NCBI GenBank assembly: GCA_947501565.1
Contig: CANMWJ010000010.1
Coordinates: 62,001-126,000 of the forward strand
DNA: 64,000 nucleotides
DNA from: an uncultured Marinobacterium sp.
Lineage (GTDB): Bacteria > Pseudomonadota > Gammaproteobacteria > Pseudomonadales > Balneatricaceae
Direction of reading: 5' to 3'
Shown here: positions 44,515 to 53,411 of the stretch, one piece after another
Numbering within the stretch: position 1 is the first letter of the stretch
Layout of the letters: each line of letters begins with the position of its first letter
Program-made: the position numbers and the translations under genes
The notes under the pieces: generated by a model
Databases searched by the model: none
What the model saw: only the letters and a program-made list of their open reading frames with translations
What the model was told of the DNA's origin: nothing

Positions 44515-44661
44515 TACAACAGCTACCGATGCGGCTCCAATAATGGTCGCACTCCAGAGTGGATAGCTTTGGACGATTGTCCATTCGGACGTTAACCCCG
44601 TGGCGAGCGTAGCGATTGTTAATATGAACAGTAGATTTAAACGGCCTTTAACGAGCATCAT
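44404..44661 (-). CDS. Possible small membrane protein overlapping the symporter 3' end
   Basis: 85 codons, with a GGAGAG ribosome site 3 nt before ATGATG. Two hydrophobic stretches (LNLLFILTIATLATGL, LWSATIIGAASVAVVS). It overlaps the symporter gene by 111 bp antisense, so it may be a short real gene (first 55 codons) running into the neighbour or an accident. No family recognised. Confidence 0.3.
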   Translation of the reverse strand: MMLVKGRLNLLFILTIATLATGLTSEWTIVQSYPLWSATIIGAASVAVVSIYPSGHMLKIAILFRLLGESNGFILPSKVCDQINS

Positions 44662-44711
44662 TTACTCTCCAGCTGGGAGAAGAGCCCCTTCGTGGGGGCT
44701 CTTATAAAGGA

Positions 44712-45752
44712 TCAGGCGAAGATGACTGAGTACAGGTAACCCGCTGAAATGGCCATTCCAAGGATGACCACCAGGAACGCTGCGATCATCTGGTTTTTGA
44801 AGATCGCTTTCAGCAAGATCACTTCAGTTAAGCTTGCCCCCGCGCTCCCGATAATCAGGGCCATCACAGATCCAAGCGCCATACCTTTCTTAACGAGCGC
44901 GGCACTCAAAGGGATAACCGCTTCAGCCCGGATATATAGCGGAATACCGATCACCGCAGCGATTGGAATGGCGTACCAGTACCCCTCACCAGCGTACTGA
45001 GCAATCAGATCTGTCGGGATAAATCCGTAGATAAACGATCCCAGGGTGATACCCAACAGCAGGTAAGGCCGTACCTGCTTGAAGTCCTTCCATGTCGCCT
45101 GCCAGATACGCGTCCAGCGGTTTGGTTCAGCAGCTTTTGGTTTTGACGAATTACCGCAAGCGCTGTTGGTAGCAGGTGTAGCATCACAGCAAGCGCTTGA
45201 AGTCTCAGGTACTGCTACAGTCGCTGCACCGAAACCGGCACCAGCTGATGTCGGTTCGCCGCAGCTGGTAGCGCAATCACCGGTGCTCCCCGCATCCTGA
45301 TACGCTTCAGCACGGACGTATCGTTCAAAGCCGAGCTTCTCCAAAACAAAACCTGCGGTAACAGAAACAATCAGTGCGATGCTGAAGTAGAACAGCGCAA
45401 CCTGAACACCGAATGTTACGACGAAAAGGCCGATGATCACGGGGTTAAGGAGTGGGCTTGAAAACAAAAACACCATCATCGGCCCAAACCCCGCGCGTGC
45501 CCTTAGCAGCCCTTTGAGGAAAGGGATGGTTGAGCAGGAGCAGAATGGGGTGATCGCTCCCAACAGTGCGGCAATGACATAACCTTTGCCTTTGCGAGAG
45601 CTGAGGATCGATTGCACTTTGGCTGGCGTAATGAACTCCTGCAAGATCCCAACGATGTAGCTGATCGCCAGGAAAAGGATGGTTAACTCCACTGCTAAGA
45701 AAGCGAACATGCCGAGCGCTTCTTCCAGCATCTTAAGTATTTCAGGGCTCAT
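44712..45752 (-). CDS. PF03773-type permease (ArsP/SO_0444-like)
   Basis: 346 aa, 8-10 TM segments. TPFCSCSTIPFLKGLLRARAG is the conserved PF03773 motif. Between the two membrane halves lies a Cys-rich loop (GDCATSCGEP, SSACCDATPATNSACG) as in SO_0444-type putative metal exporters. Metal(loid) efflux is the likely role; substrate unproven. The promoter region has a large dyad (45788-45841). A hairpin AAGAGCCCC/GGGGCTCTT lies at the 3' end. Confidence 0.85.
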   Translation of the reverse strand: MSPEILKMLEEALGMFAFLAVELTILFLAISYIVGILQEFITPAKVQSILSSRKGKGYVIAALLGAITPFCSCSTIPFLKGLLRARAGFGPMMVFLFSSPLLNPVIIGLFVVTFGVQVALFYFSIALIVSVTAGFVLEKLGFERYVRAEAYQDAGSTGDCATSCGEPTSAGAGFGAATVAVPETSSACCDATPATNSACGNSSKPKAAEPNRWTRIWQATWKDFKQVRPYLLLGITLGSFIYGFIPTDLIAQYAGEGYWYAIPIAAVIGIPLYIRAEAVIPLSAALVKKGMALGSVMALIIGSAGASLTEVILLKAIFKNQMIAAFLVVILGMAISAGYLYSVIFA

Positions 45753-45787
45753 AGGAACTCCATTGAATGTCTTGAATATTTATAATT

Positions 45788-45841
45788 CCATAATTATAGA
45801 AATAAGAGGATATGGGTCAACCCATAATTCTATAAATATGG
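45788..45841. promoter_or_regulatory. Nested dyad upstream of the permease
   Basis: The outer arms CCATAATTATAGAA (45788-45801) and TTCTATAAATATGG (45828-45841) pair with one mismatch. The inner arms TATGGGT-CA-ACCCATA lie at 45811-45826. A 17-bp near-direct repeat (45788 and 45822) is also present. AT-rich dyads of this kind are bound by ArsR/SmtB metal sensors. Confidence 0.6.
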
Positions 45842-46173
45842 AAATACGTGTTCTTTAGGTGACGAGTTCATGGTGTTTATTAGGGGCTGTTGGAACCTGA
45901 GGTGCTTAACAGCGGGATTAGTTACTTAAATGAGGGTAGGGCGATGCTAGCGGTTCAGAGGTCTACAAGAAATGGACGGTGCCATCTGTATAAGGGAGAG
46001 ATCTCTGAACCGCTTGATGGTCGAACGCGAAGGGCGTTAGGCGGATGGTGTTTACACCAAGTAGCTATACCAAGTAGCTACACCAAGGCCAATGCACTCG
46101 AGAGCGTGATTTATAGCGTCATAACCAAAGCGGTCGCCGCTTTGTAGTTTATTAGCTAGCGCCACCGGTCATC
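45842..46173. other. Gene-free stretch with short tandem repeat
   Basis: About two and a half copies of ACCAAGTAGCTAY lie at about 46056-46085. A frame at 45890-46147 has a TTG start and no recognisable product; it is not called. Confidence 0.5.
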
Positions 46174-46575
46174 TCAGCGCTTTGGTAGTGGATCATCGAT
46201 ATCAACGATCCGCCGGTCATAGAAGAAGTGTGCATTTGATACCATCGCGTCGGGCAGTTGGTGGCCGTTGGATTTGCGGTACATCAGTTGTGAGACCAGC
46301 TTCCAGCCCATCGCATTGGTGTTGTAGAGCACATCGCCGCAGCGTTTGCAGAAGATGCGCTTCATCCGTTTGGTCGGATGCTGGAACTCAACCACTTCAT
46401 CCGCGCCTTTAGAGATGCTTACCTGATCACCTTCCCACGCGAGCACAGAGTGGTAGGGCACCTGCAGCAGTTCTCTGCAATCCTCGCAGTGGCAAAACGC
46501 ATGTACTTTCGGTATGCCGGTCATGGTCACTTCAACGGCGTTACAATCGCAGTGCACTTTATGATGCTCAGACAT
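46174..46575 (-). CDS. GFA-family zinc protein
   Basis: 133 aa. Zinc-binding cysteines in VHCDCNAVEV, FCHCEDCRELL and FCKRCGDVLYN match the Gfa/CENP-V fold. Members bind glutathione-type adducts or have unknown roles. It overlaps the DsbA-like gene upstream by 8 nt, so translation is coupled. Confidence 0.9.
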   Translation of the reverse strand: MSEHHKVHCDCNAVEVTMTGIPKVHAFCHCEDCRELLQVPYHSVLAWEGDQVSISKGADEVVEFQHPTKRMKRIFCKRCGDVLYNTNAMGWKLVSQLMYRKSNGHQLPDAMVSNAHFFYDRRIVDIDDPLPKR

Positions 46576-47230
46576 GTCTGGTTCCTCCCGAGAATTCGCT
46601 GAGTACTTGCTTGTAGGTATCTACTTCCTGTGCGCCGGAGAGTAGGTTGGTACCTCCAAAGATCATTACCGGCACCGCGTGAAAACCGTTGTTTAGCCAC
46701 TGTTGTTCCGCATCAACCAGAGCGCGTTCTTGCGCGCTATCCTGAAAGATCCGTGAAGCGGACTGAGTATCCAATCCCATCGCTTCGACGAGGCTTAGCA
46801 GCGTCTGCTCTTCGGATATATCCCGTTGCTCAGAGAAGTAGGCCCGGAAGATCGCGTCTGCCAGTTGGGTCTGGCACTCTGTTTCCTTTACCCACTGTAG
46901 TAACAGGTGCGCCTTGCGGGTGTTAAACATCCGCATCTCGTCGAAGTAGTTAAACTGGAACCCTACTGCGTGCCCCAACGCTGTTAACTGTTGTCGGGCG
47001 GCGATGCTGCCGTTTAGCGTGGTGCCATACTTTTCCGCTAGGTGCTGGCGTAGGTTTTCACCGGCTGGTGGCATCAGCGGATTGAGTTCGAATGGGTGCC
47101 AGTGAATCGACACCTGTTCCTGCAGTCCCAGTTCTCGGATGGCTACAAACAAACGCTTGTAGCCGATTACGCACCAGGGGCACACAACGTCTGACAGGAT
47201 ATCGATCTGGATGTGCGTGTTTGTCATCAC
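46568..47230 (-). CDS. DsbA-family FrnE-like oxidoreductase
   Basis: 220 aa, thioredoxin fold with helical insert. The CPWC site lies in IDILSDVVCPWCVIGYKRL, and the cis-Pro loop in NGFHAVPVMIFGG. No signal peptide, so it acts in the cytoplasm as a thiol-disulfide or glutathione-dependent isomerase. Middle gene of the HxlR-controlled operon. Confidence 0.92.
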   Translation of the reverse strand: MMTNTHIQIDILSDVVCPWCVIGYKRLFVAIRELGLQEQVSIHWHPFELNPLMPPAGENLRQHLAEKYGTTLNGSIAARQQLTALGHAVGFQFNYFDEMRMFNTRKAHLLLQWVKETECQTQLADAIFRAYFSEQRDISEEQTLLSLVEAMGLDTQSASRIFQDSAQERALVDAEQQWLNNGFHAVPVMIFGGTNLLSGAQEVDTYKQVLSEFSGGTRHV

Positions 47231-47271
47231 CTGAATCCTCGTTAGCGATCACCGTGGTTATCTAACGTGCT

Positions 47272-47856
47272 TTAAAAGTGCATATCGAGATGAGCCTGGA
47301 AACGGGTGAAGTCCGCTTCGATATCAGCGTTTTTCATCACGTCGTAGCACGCAAAGGTCGGGAGGGCATCCAATCCGAAGAAGCGGAAGTTCATATGCAT
47401 AGGGAAGAACAGATCGTCGACGCTTTTGCCCTGGAACAGGTATTCGCTCTTATCATTAAAGGACTCTTCTGGAGCGTTGAAGGTCAGTGACAGCATATAT
47501 TTGCTGCCGGTGAGCGTGCCGCCAGCGCCATAGTTTTTCTTCGGATCCGCTTCTGTGCGACCATCGAATTGGGTCAGCCGACCGTCCATACCGGCAGTGT
47601 AGACTTCATCCATGTATTTTTTGAATGTCCAGGGTACGCCCATCCAGTTCACTGGGCTTTGTAGCAAAATCACATCAGCCCATCGGTGGTTCTCTACTTC
47701 CTGCTCGATCTCCCAATCGTTATCGACGGTGACAATACGTGTGTCATGGCCCTTCGTGGTCAATAATTCGTCAGCGACCTGAGTGAGAGTGCCGTTCAGA
47801 CGACCCTCTGCAAATGGGTATTTGTGGTGAGCGTTGATAATCAGAACATTACTCAT
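47272..47856 (-). CDS. NAD(P)H:quinone reductase, flavodoxin-like (MdaB family)
   Basis: 194 aa. [21 protein letters not shown] opens the flavodoxin-like fold; [21 protein letters not shown] and [20 protein letters not shown] are typical of MdaB/KefF proteins. Two-electron reduction of quinones avoids semiquinone radicals. Divergent from the HxlR gene across a site-rich 110-bp region. Confidence 0.93.
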   Translation of the reverse strand: MSNVLIINAHHKYPFAEGRLNGTLTQVADELLTTKGHDTRIVTVDNDWEIEQEVENHRWADVILLQSPVNWMGVPWTFKKYMDEVYTAGMDGRLTQFDGRTEADPKKNYGAGGTLTGSKYMLSLTFNAPEESFNDKSEYLFQGKSVDDLFFPMHMNFRFFGLDALPTFACYDVMKNADIEADFTRFQAHLDMHF

Positions 47857-47896
47857 GGTAAACCTACACTGTGTGTTACGTTTAAGTGAAATAGTT

Positions 47897-47955
47897 ATAC
47901 CAGGTATCCTATGGTAACCTTGTGGGCGCTCTCAATTAGTTTACTTTTGGTAACC
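47897..47955. promoter_or_regulatory. HxlR-type operator array
   Basis: ATACC-A-GGTAT palindrome at 47897-47907, GGTATCC at 47903-47909, and GGTAACC at 47913-47919 and 47949-47955. Repeated GGTANCC half-sites between divergent hxlR and quinone reductase genes fit an autoregulated HxlR circuit. Confidence 0.6.
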
Positions 47956-47966
47956 AGGCAGAAAAT

Positions 47967-48335
47967 ATGGGTTCAGATTCGAAAACGTACTTAGAAACAG
48001 ACAGTTACGGACGAAAAAAAGTTATCAATGCCTGTATGGCACCCTGCGCGATCGAAAAGGGGATGCGCTTGATCGGCGGCAAGTGGACGGGTTCGATCAT
48101 CTATCACCTGAAAGATGGACCGGTTCGCTTTAACGATCTGACCCGTATGCTAGGCGGTGCCAGCAAGAAAATGATCGATCAGCGCCTGAAAGAGCTGGAA
48201 GCCAAAAACATGGTTATCCGGAAGGTGATCAGTGATCGCCCGGTGGCAGTGACCTATGAACTCACCGACTTTGGGCGTTCGGCTCTGGATATTCTGGATC
48301 GCCTGCGCGTGTGGTCTGAATCGAATGCGCTATAA
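47967..48335 (+). CDS. HxlR-family regulator
   Basis: 122 aa winged helix. GMRLIGGKWTGSIIYHLKDG, RFNDLTRMLGGASKKMIDQR and VAVTYELTDFGRSAL are the family marks. Cysteines in NACMAPCAIEKG could sense electrophiles, as in QorR/YodB regulators of quinone reductases. This fits the divergent operon. Confidence 0.93.
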   Translation: MGSDSKTYLETDSYGRKKVINACMAPCAIEKGMRLIGGKWTGSIIYHLKDGPVRFNDLTRMLGGASKKMIDQRLKELEAKNMVIRKVISDRPVAVTYELTDFGRSALDILDRLRVWSESNAL

Positions 48336-48465
48336 GCAAAAACGGGCGGTGCCTGTTGTGGTCATTCGATAGTGTTTCTTATGAGGGGGCGATTTAAGTT
48401 GCTCCCTTTTTTATTCACGTTGCCGTGTATAATCCGGCGGTTTTTTAGAAGAGCAGGTTTTACGA

Positions 48466-49740
48466 GTGGTAAATAGCGCAGGCGCCTTGGCTGCTAACAA
48501 TCGATTGTTTAATCCCGTACTTATCGCGGGATGTGTCATTATTCTTGTCAGCTTTGCTGTCCGTTCCTCATTTGGGCTGTTTCAGATCCCGATTGCAGAG
48601 GAGTTCAACTGGTTGCGGGAGGACTTCTCCTTCGCCATCGCTATCCAGAACCTGTTCTGGGGTATCGGTCAGCCGATGTTCAGCGCGTTGGCAGAGAAGT
48701 ACGGCGACCGTAAAGCGATCATTGCCGGTGCCGCCTGTTATGTGGTGGGCTTGGTACTTTCCTCCTTTGCGATCACGCCGGGCCAGCATCAGTTGCTGGA
48801 GATGCTGGTGGGATTTGGAATCGCGGGGACCGGTTTTGGTGTCATTCTCGCGGTGGTGGGCCGAGCAGCGTCCGATAAACACCGCTCTATGGCGCTGGGT
48901 ATTGCAACCGCAGCTGGCTCTGCCGGGCAGATCGTTGGTCCGCCTGTGGCGCAGATTCTGCTGGATCAGATGCCGTGGCAGTCGGTATTTATCGCTTTTG
49001 CCGGTTTTATCGTCCTTTCACTGGCAGCGCTGTTTTTTATGCGTGCACCACTGCCAGCTAAGGCGTCACACAGTGAAGAGAAGATGGGCGCTGTGCTGAA
49101 GAAGGCGATTAAAGATCCATCCTTTGCGTTTATCTTTATCGGTTTCTTCTCCTGTGGTTACCAGCTGGCATTTATCACCGCCCACTTTCCCGCTTTTATT
49201 ACCGAGATGTGCAGCGCTGTTTCGCCGGGCAGCATCATTCAGTCACTGGGAGTCACCTCAACGTCCACGCTGGGCGCTGTCGCGATTGCGTTGATCGGAG
49301 TCTCCAATATCGGAGGCACGGTGGCAGCTGGCTGGTTAGGTAATAAGTACTCAAGAAAGTACCTGCTGGCGGGGATCTATCTGCTGCGCACGATTGTTGC
49401 GGCAGCTTTTATTCTCAATCCGATCACGCCCGAAACCGTTGTACTGTTCTCAATCTCCATGGGCGCGCTCTGGTTGGCAACCGTGCCGCTGACATCGGGT
49501 CTGGTCGCCCAGATATATGGCCTGCGCTACATGGGGACATTGTACGGTTTGGTATTCTTCTCCCACCAGTTGGGTGGATTCCTCGGTGTGTGGTTGGGCG
49601 GAATGATGTACGACCTCTACGGCAGCTACAACGTCGTGTGGTGGGTTGGTGTTGGTTTTGGTTTATTATCTGCCATCATCCATCTGCCGGTTGAGGAGAA
49701 ACCCTGGGCCGATCGCAATGCGGCGGTTGCAGCGGCCTGA
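48466..49740 (+). CDS. MFS transporter, 12 TM
   Basis: 424 aa with a GTG start after a GAGCAGG-like site. Twelve TM helices; FNWLREDFSFAIAIQNLFWG, MFSALAEKYGDRKAII (motif A) and GLAVIARG-like GVILAVVGRAASDKH place it in the monocarboxylate/OFA-like group (YfkF-like). Substrate unknown. TATAAT at 48427-48432 is a likely -10. A strong hairpin follows. Confidence 0.88.
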   Translation: MVNSAGALAANNRLFNPVLIAGCVIILVSFAVRSSFGLFQIPIAEEFNWLREDFSFAIAIQNLFWGIGQPMFSALAEKYGDRKAIIAGAACYVVGLVLSSFAITPGQHQLLEMLVGFGIAGTGFGVILAVVGRAASDKHRSMALGIATAAGSAGQIVGPPVAQILLDQMPWQSVFIAFAGFIVLSLAALFFMRAPLPAKASHSEEKMGAVLKKAIKDPSFAFIFIGFFSCGYQLAFITAHFPAFITEMCSAVSPGSIIQSLGVTSTSTLGAVAIALIGVSNIGGTVAAGWLGNKYSRKYLLAGIYLLRTIVAAAFILNPITPETVVLFSISMGALWLATVPLTSGLVAQIYGLRYMGTLYGLVFFSHQLGGFLGVWLGGMMYDLYGSYNVVWWVGVGFGLLSAIIHLPVEEKPWADRNAAVAAA

Positions 49741-49774
49741 TACAGAGCCAACTTAGCTGAACTGAACGTGTTGT

Positions 49775-49811
49775 CCCGGCACCGCTTGGTGCGGTGCCGG
49801 GAGAATGTTTT
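49775..49811 (+). terminator. Terminator after the MFS gene
   Basis: CCCGGCACCGC (49775-49785) and GCGGTGCCGGG (49791-49801) with loop TTGGT, then a short T-rich tail. Confidence 0.75.
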
Positions 49812-49944
49812 CGGTCTAATTTGATCGATCGTGCTAGAATGCGCGCCATATCCCAGTGTCTGCCGACACACTGTCTCTGCCACGGCTCTACGTGGCGATA
49901 CGTATTACCCGGTTTGCACCTAACGATTCCTAAAGAGTACTCAA

Positions 49945-52128
49945 ATGGAAATCAAAGTTAATTTTCTTGATAACCTCCGCCTTGAGGCGAAGTTTGATGA
50001 TTACACCGTCATTGCCGATCAGCCTATCCGCTACAAAGGCGACGGCTCTGCGCCAAGCCCGTTTGATTACTTCTTAGCATCCTCCGCAATGTGCGCGGCT
50101 TATTTCGTCAAGGTGTACTGCAACGCCCGTGATATCCCGACCGACGATATCCGCATCTCGCAGAACAACATTGTTGATCCCGAGAACCGTTACAACCAGA
50201 TCTTCCAGATTCAGGTTGAGCTGCCGGACAACATCTCAGACCGTGACCGCACCGGTATTCTTCGTGCCATCGATCGCTGTACCGTGAAGAAAGTGGTGCA
50301 GGAGGGGCCGGAGTTCAAGATCGAGAACGTCGACAATCTGGATGCGGATTCCTCCATCATGGCGATGGATATGACCGGCGGCGACAACACCATGATCCTG
50401 GGTAAGGATCTGCCACTGGAGCAGACCATCGCCAACATGTCCGGCATCCTCGAAGGGCTGGGCATGAAGATCGAGATCTCCTCCTGGCGTAATATCGTAC
50501 CGAACGTGTGGTCTCTACATATCCGTGATGCCGCATCACCGATGTGTTTCACCAACGGTAAGGGTGCAACCAAAGAGAGCGCCCTGGCTTCTGCGCTGGG
50601 TGAGTTTATCGAACGCCTGAGCTGCAACTTCTTCTACAACGATCAGTACTTCGGTGAAGAGATCGCCAACGCCGATTTTGTGCACTACCCGAACGAGAAG
50701 TGGTTTGCGCTGACCCCGGATGATTCCATCCCGGAAGGCCTGCTGGATGAGTACTGTCTGGAGATCTACGATCCGGAAAACGAACTGTGCGGTTCCAATC
50801 TGATCGATACCAACTCCGGCAATTTCGAACGCGGTATCTGTGCGCTGCCGTACGTGCGCCAGTCCGATCAGGAGACGGTCTACTTCCCGTCCAATCTGCT
50901 GGAAAACCTCTTCCTAAGTAACGGCATGAGTGCCGGTAACAACATCCACGAAGCTAAGGTGCAGTGCCTCTCTGAGATCTTCGAACGTGCGGTGAAACGC
51001 CAGATCATCGAAGAGGAAATTGTACTGCCGGACGTACCTGAAGAGGTGCTGGCTAAGTACCCGGGTATCGTTGCGGGTATCCAGGGGCTGGAGGAGCAGG
51101 GCTTCCCGGTTGTCGTGAAAGATGCGTCCCTCGGTGGCCAGTTCCCGGTGATGTGTGTAACCCTGATGAACCCACGCACCGGCGGCGTATTCGCCTCCTT
51201 CGGTGCACACCCGAGCTTCGAAGTCGCGCTGGAGCGCAGCCTGACCGAACTGCTGCAGGGGCGCAGCTTTGAAGGCCTGAACGATGTACCACCGCCGACG
51301 TTTAATAGCCTGGCGGTGCAGGAGCCGAACAACTTTGTTGAGCACTTTATCGATTCCACCGGTGTGATCTCCTGGCGTTTCTTCAGCGCCAAACACGATT
51401 ACGAGTTCTGCGAGTGGGATTTCTCCGGCAGTAACGAGGAGGAGAGTGCGGGCCTGATGCAGATCCTGGAGGATCAGGGTAAAGAAGCCTACATCGCCAC
51501 CTTTGATGATCTGGGAGCGGCGGCCTGTCGTATCGTTGTGCCGGGTTACTCCGAAGTGTATCCGGTCGAAGACCTGATCTGGGATAACACCAACAAGGCG
51601 CTGCAGTTCCGCGAAGAGATCCTGATAATCCACTCGCTGGAGGATGAGGAGCTGGCCGAGCTGGTGGAAGCGCTGGAGGAGAGCGGTGAAGACAACTACA
51701 CCGACATCAAGACGCTGATCGGTATCGAGTTTGACGAGAACACCGTCTGGGGTCAGCTCACCGTGCTTGAGCTGAAGATCCTGATCTACCTCGCGCTGCA
51801 AGAGTATGAAGCGGCGCAGGAGCTGGTGGAAACCTTCCTGCAGTTCAACGACAACACCGTTGAGCGTGGCCTGTTCTACCGTGCGGTAAACGCCGTATTG
51901 GAGATCGCGCTGGACGATGAGCTGGAGCTGGACGACTACATCTACAACCTCAACCGCATGTTCGGTGAAGAGGTGATGGAGAACGTAGTCGGTTCCGTGA
52001 CCGGTGAGGTGAAGTTCTTCGGCCTGACGCCAACCAACATGAAGCTGGAAGGTCTCGATAAACACCTGCGTCTGATCGAGAGCTACAAGAAGCTGCACGC
52101 AGCGCGCGCGGCCCTGGCAGCGAAGTAA
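49945..52128 (+). CDS. ycaO: OsmC-YcaO fusion protein
   Basis: 727 aa. Residues about 1-140 are an OsmC-like domain (APSPFDYFLASSAMCAAYFV with the redox Cys). About 155-580 form the YcaO domain (ISSWRNIVPNVWSLHIRDAA, CFTNGKGATKESALASALGE, EIFERAVKRQII), with ATP-binding Glu/Gln-rich motifs. The rest is the TPR-like C-terminus of E. coli-type YcaO. YcaO assists RimO-dependent methylthiolation of ribosomal protein S12; E. coli lacks the OsmC part. The acidic middle (EDEELAELVEALEESGED) precedes the TPR region. Confidence 0.92.
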   Translation: MEIKVNFLDNLRLEAKFDDYTVIADQPIRYKGDGSAPSPFDYFLASSAMCAAYFVKVYCNARDIPTDDIRISQNNIVDPENRYNQIFQIQVELPDNISDRDRTGILRAIDRCTVKKVVQEGPEFKIENVDNLDADSSIMAMDMTGGDNTMILGKDLPLEQTIANMSGILEGLGMKIEISSWRNIVPNVWSLHIRDAASPMCFTNGKGATKESALASALGEFIERLSCNFFYNDQYFGEEIANADFVHYPNEKWFALTPDDSIPEGLLDEYCLEIYDPENELCGSNLIDTNSGNFERGICALPYVRQSDQETVYFPSNLLENLFLSNGMSAGNNIHEAKVQCLSEIFERAVKRQIIEEEIVLPDVPEEVLAKYPGIVAGIQGLEEQGFPVVVKDASLGGQFPVMCVTLMNPRTGGVFASFGAHPSFEVALERSLTELLQGRSFEGLNDVPPPTFNSLAVQEPNNFVEHFIDSTGVISWRFFSAKHDYEFCEWDFSGSNEEESAGLMQILEDQGKEAYIATFDDLGAAACRIVVPGYSEVYPVEDLIWDNTNKALQFREEILIIHSLEDEELAELVEALEESGEDNYTDIKTLIGIEFDENTVWGQLTVLELKILIYLALQEYEAAQELVETFLQFNDNTVERGLFYRAVNAVLEIALDDELELDDYIYNLNRMFGEEVMENVVGSVTGEVKFFGLTPTNMKLEGLDKHLRLIESYKKLHAARAALAAK

Positions 52129-52158
52129 AGCTGTAATTCTGCGCCATCCAATGCACGT

Positions 52159-52224
52159 CGTTGGGTGTCGCTACACTCGGCCCAACCTACAGGGTGCAAT
52201 GCCATGTGGGTTGGGCGAGTAACC
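52159..52224. repeat. Diverged REP-like repeat pair
   Basis: CGTTGGGTGTCGCTACACTC with GGCCCAACCTAC, followed by an inverted GTGGGTTGGGCGAG unit. Same family as the copies near 3.3 kb. Confidence 0.6.
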
Positions 52225-52321
52225 GGTTAGATTTCTCCTAGCATCTGTTCCTATTCTTACGGGTTAAAACCAACACACGCATATTGCACGTCCGGCCTCG
52301 CAGCACAGCCTGAATCGGCAT

Positions 52322-53215
52322 TTATCGCAGTATCGGGTTTGACTCAATAAACTCCAGAAAGGCTTTCACTTTACCCGTTAGGTACTTGCGCGAAGGGTAG
52401 ACAAGATTGACCGGGTAACGCTGGCCAACGTAGCCGGGCAATACATTGATCAGACGACCCGCCTTCAGATCCTCTTCAATGATAAATTCAGGAATGTGCG
52501 CAATCCCCAGATGGTTGATCGCCGCGTTTCTTGCCGCTTGTGCGCTGTTCACCGACAGGAAGCCGTCTATATCCATTGATACGTTTCGCTTAGAAATGTA
52601 GTTGGTGTAATGCCAGCGCGTGCTTTCGCGCATATTGGGATCGATGATGCAGTTGTGCCGACTAAGGTCCGACGGAATCTGCGGGGCGGGGTGTTCTCTA
52701 AGGTATTCGGGTGTTGCACAGGTGATCGCCTGAAACGTAAAGATGCGCCGTGCAACCAGCGATGAATCATCAAGCGCGCCGATCCGTATCGCAACATCAA
52801 AACCCTCCTCAATGATATTGGAATAACGGTCGGTAAGGACCAGCTCAATCTCGATCTCGGGGTAGAGGGCATGGAACCGGGCAATGGGTTCCATCAGCTT
52901 CCACTCGCCAAGGGTTTGCGGCGCCGCGACCCGAATGGTGCCGGTCAGTGTGGTTGGCTCAGAGTTGAGGGATTGGTCCAGCTGTTCGATATCATCGATC
53001 AGCGCTTTGCAGCGGTTGTAGTAAACCTCACCCTCGGCGGTGGTCGTCATATGGCGGGTATTACGGTTGAACAACCTGACGTTGAGTGTCTGCTCCAGCA
53101 AACTTATGCGCTTGCTTATCAGCGACTTGCTCTTACCTAAACGCCGGGCAGCGCCCGTAAAAGACCCTTCCTCAACCGTCGCGACCACCATACTCATCAG
53201 CTGAACCTTGTCCAT
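52322..53215 (-). CDS. LysR-family regulator divergent from catechol dioxygenase
   Basis: 297 aa. HTH about 3-60 (FTGAARRLGKSKSLISKRIS), effector domain about 90-290 (DVAIRIGALDDSSLVARRIF). It starts 196 bp from the divergent catechol 2,3-dioxygenase, so it is its likely regulator. An AATGTTTTGAATGTTCGCATT stretch near 53233 is a candidate site, without clear symmetry. Confidence 0.9.
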   Translation of the reverse strand: MDKVQLMSMVVATVEEGSFTGAARRLGKSKSLISKRISLLEQTLNVRLFNRNTRHMTTTAEGEVYYNRCKALIDDIEQLDQSLNSEPTTLTGTIRVAAPQTLGEWKLMEPIARFHALYPEIEIELVLTDRYSNIIEEGFDVAIRIGALDDSSLVARRIFTFQAITCATPEYLREHPAPQIPSDLSRHNCIIDPNMRESTRWHYTNYISKRNVSMDIDGFLSVNSAQAARNAAINHLGIAHIPEFIIEEDLKAGRLINVLPGYVGQRYPVNLVYPSRKYLTGKVKAFLEFIESNPILR

Positions 53216-53411
53216 TGTAGAATCTCATTCACCAATGTTTTGAATGTTCGCATTATTGTCCACAAAACGCTCCGGGTGAATACTTAATATCAGAAGCTTT
53301 GGGAAAGCAGCGGCGGGATAGCTTGGATTGGCTATCTGCGAGACAAGCTGACAACTAGGTTTCGTTAACGATGGGTTATTCAGAGCAGAATAAAAACAAC
53401 AGAGGTTCGTT

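Noticed and set aside
45890-46147. Possible 85-aa gene beside the permease
   Set aside because: TTG start without ribosome site, composition not coding-like, and it includes a short tandem repeat.
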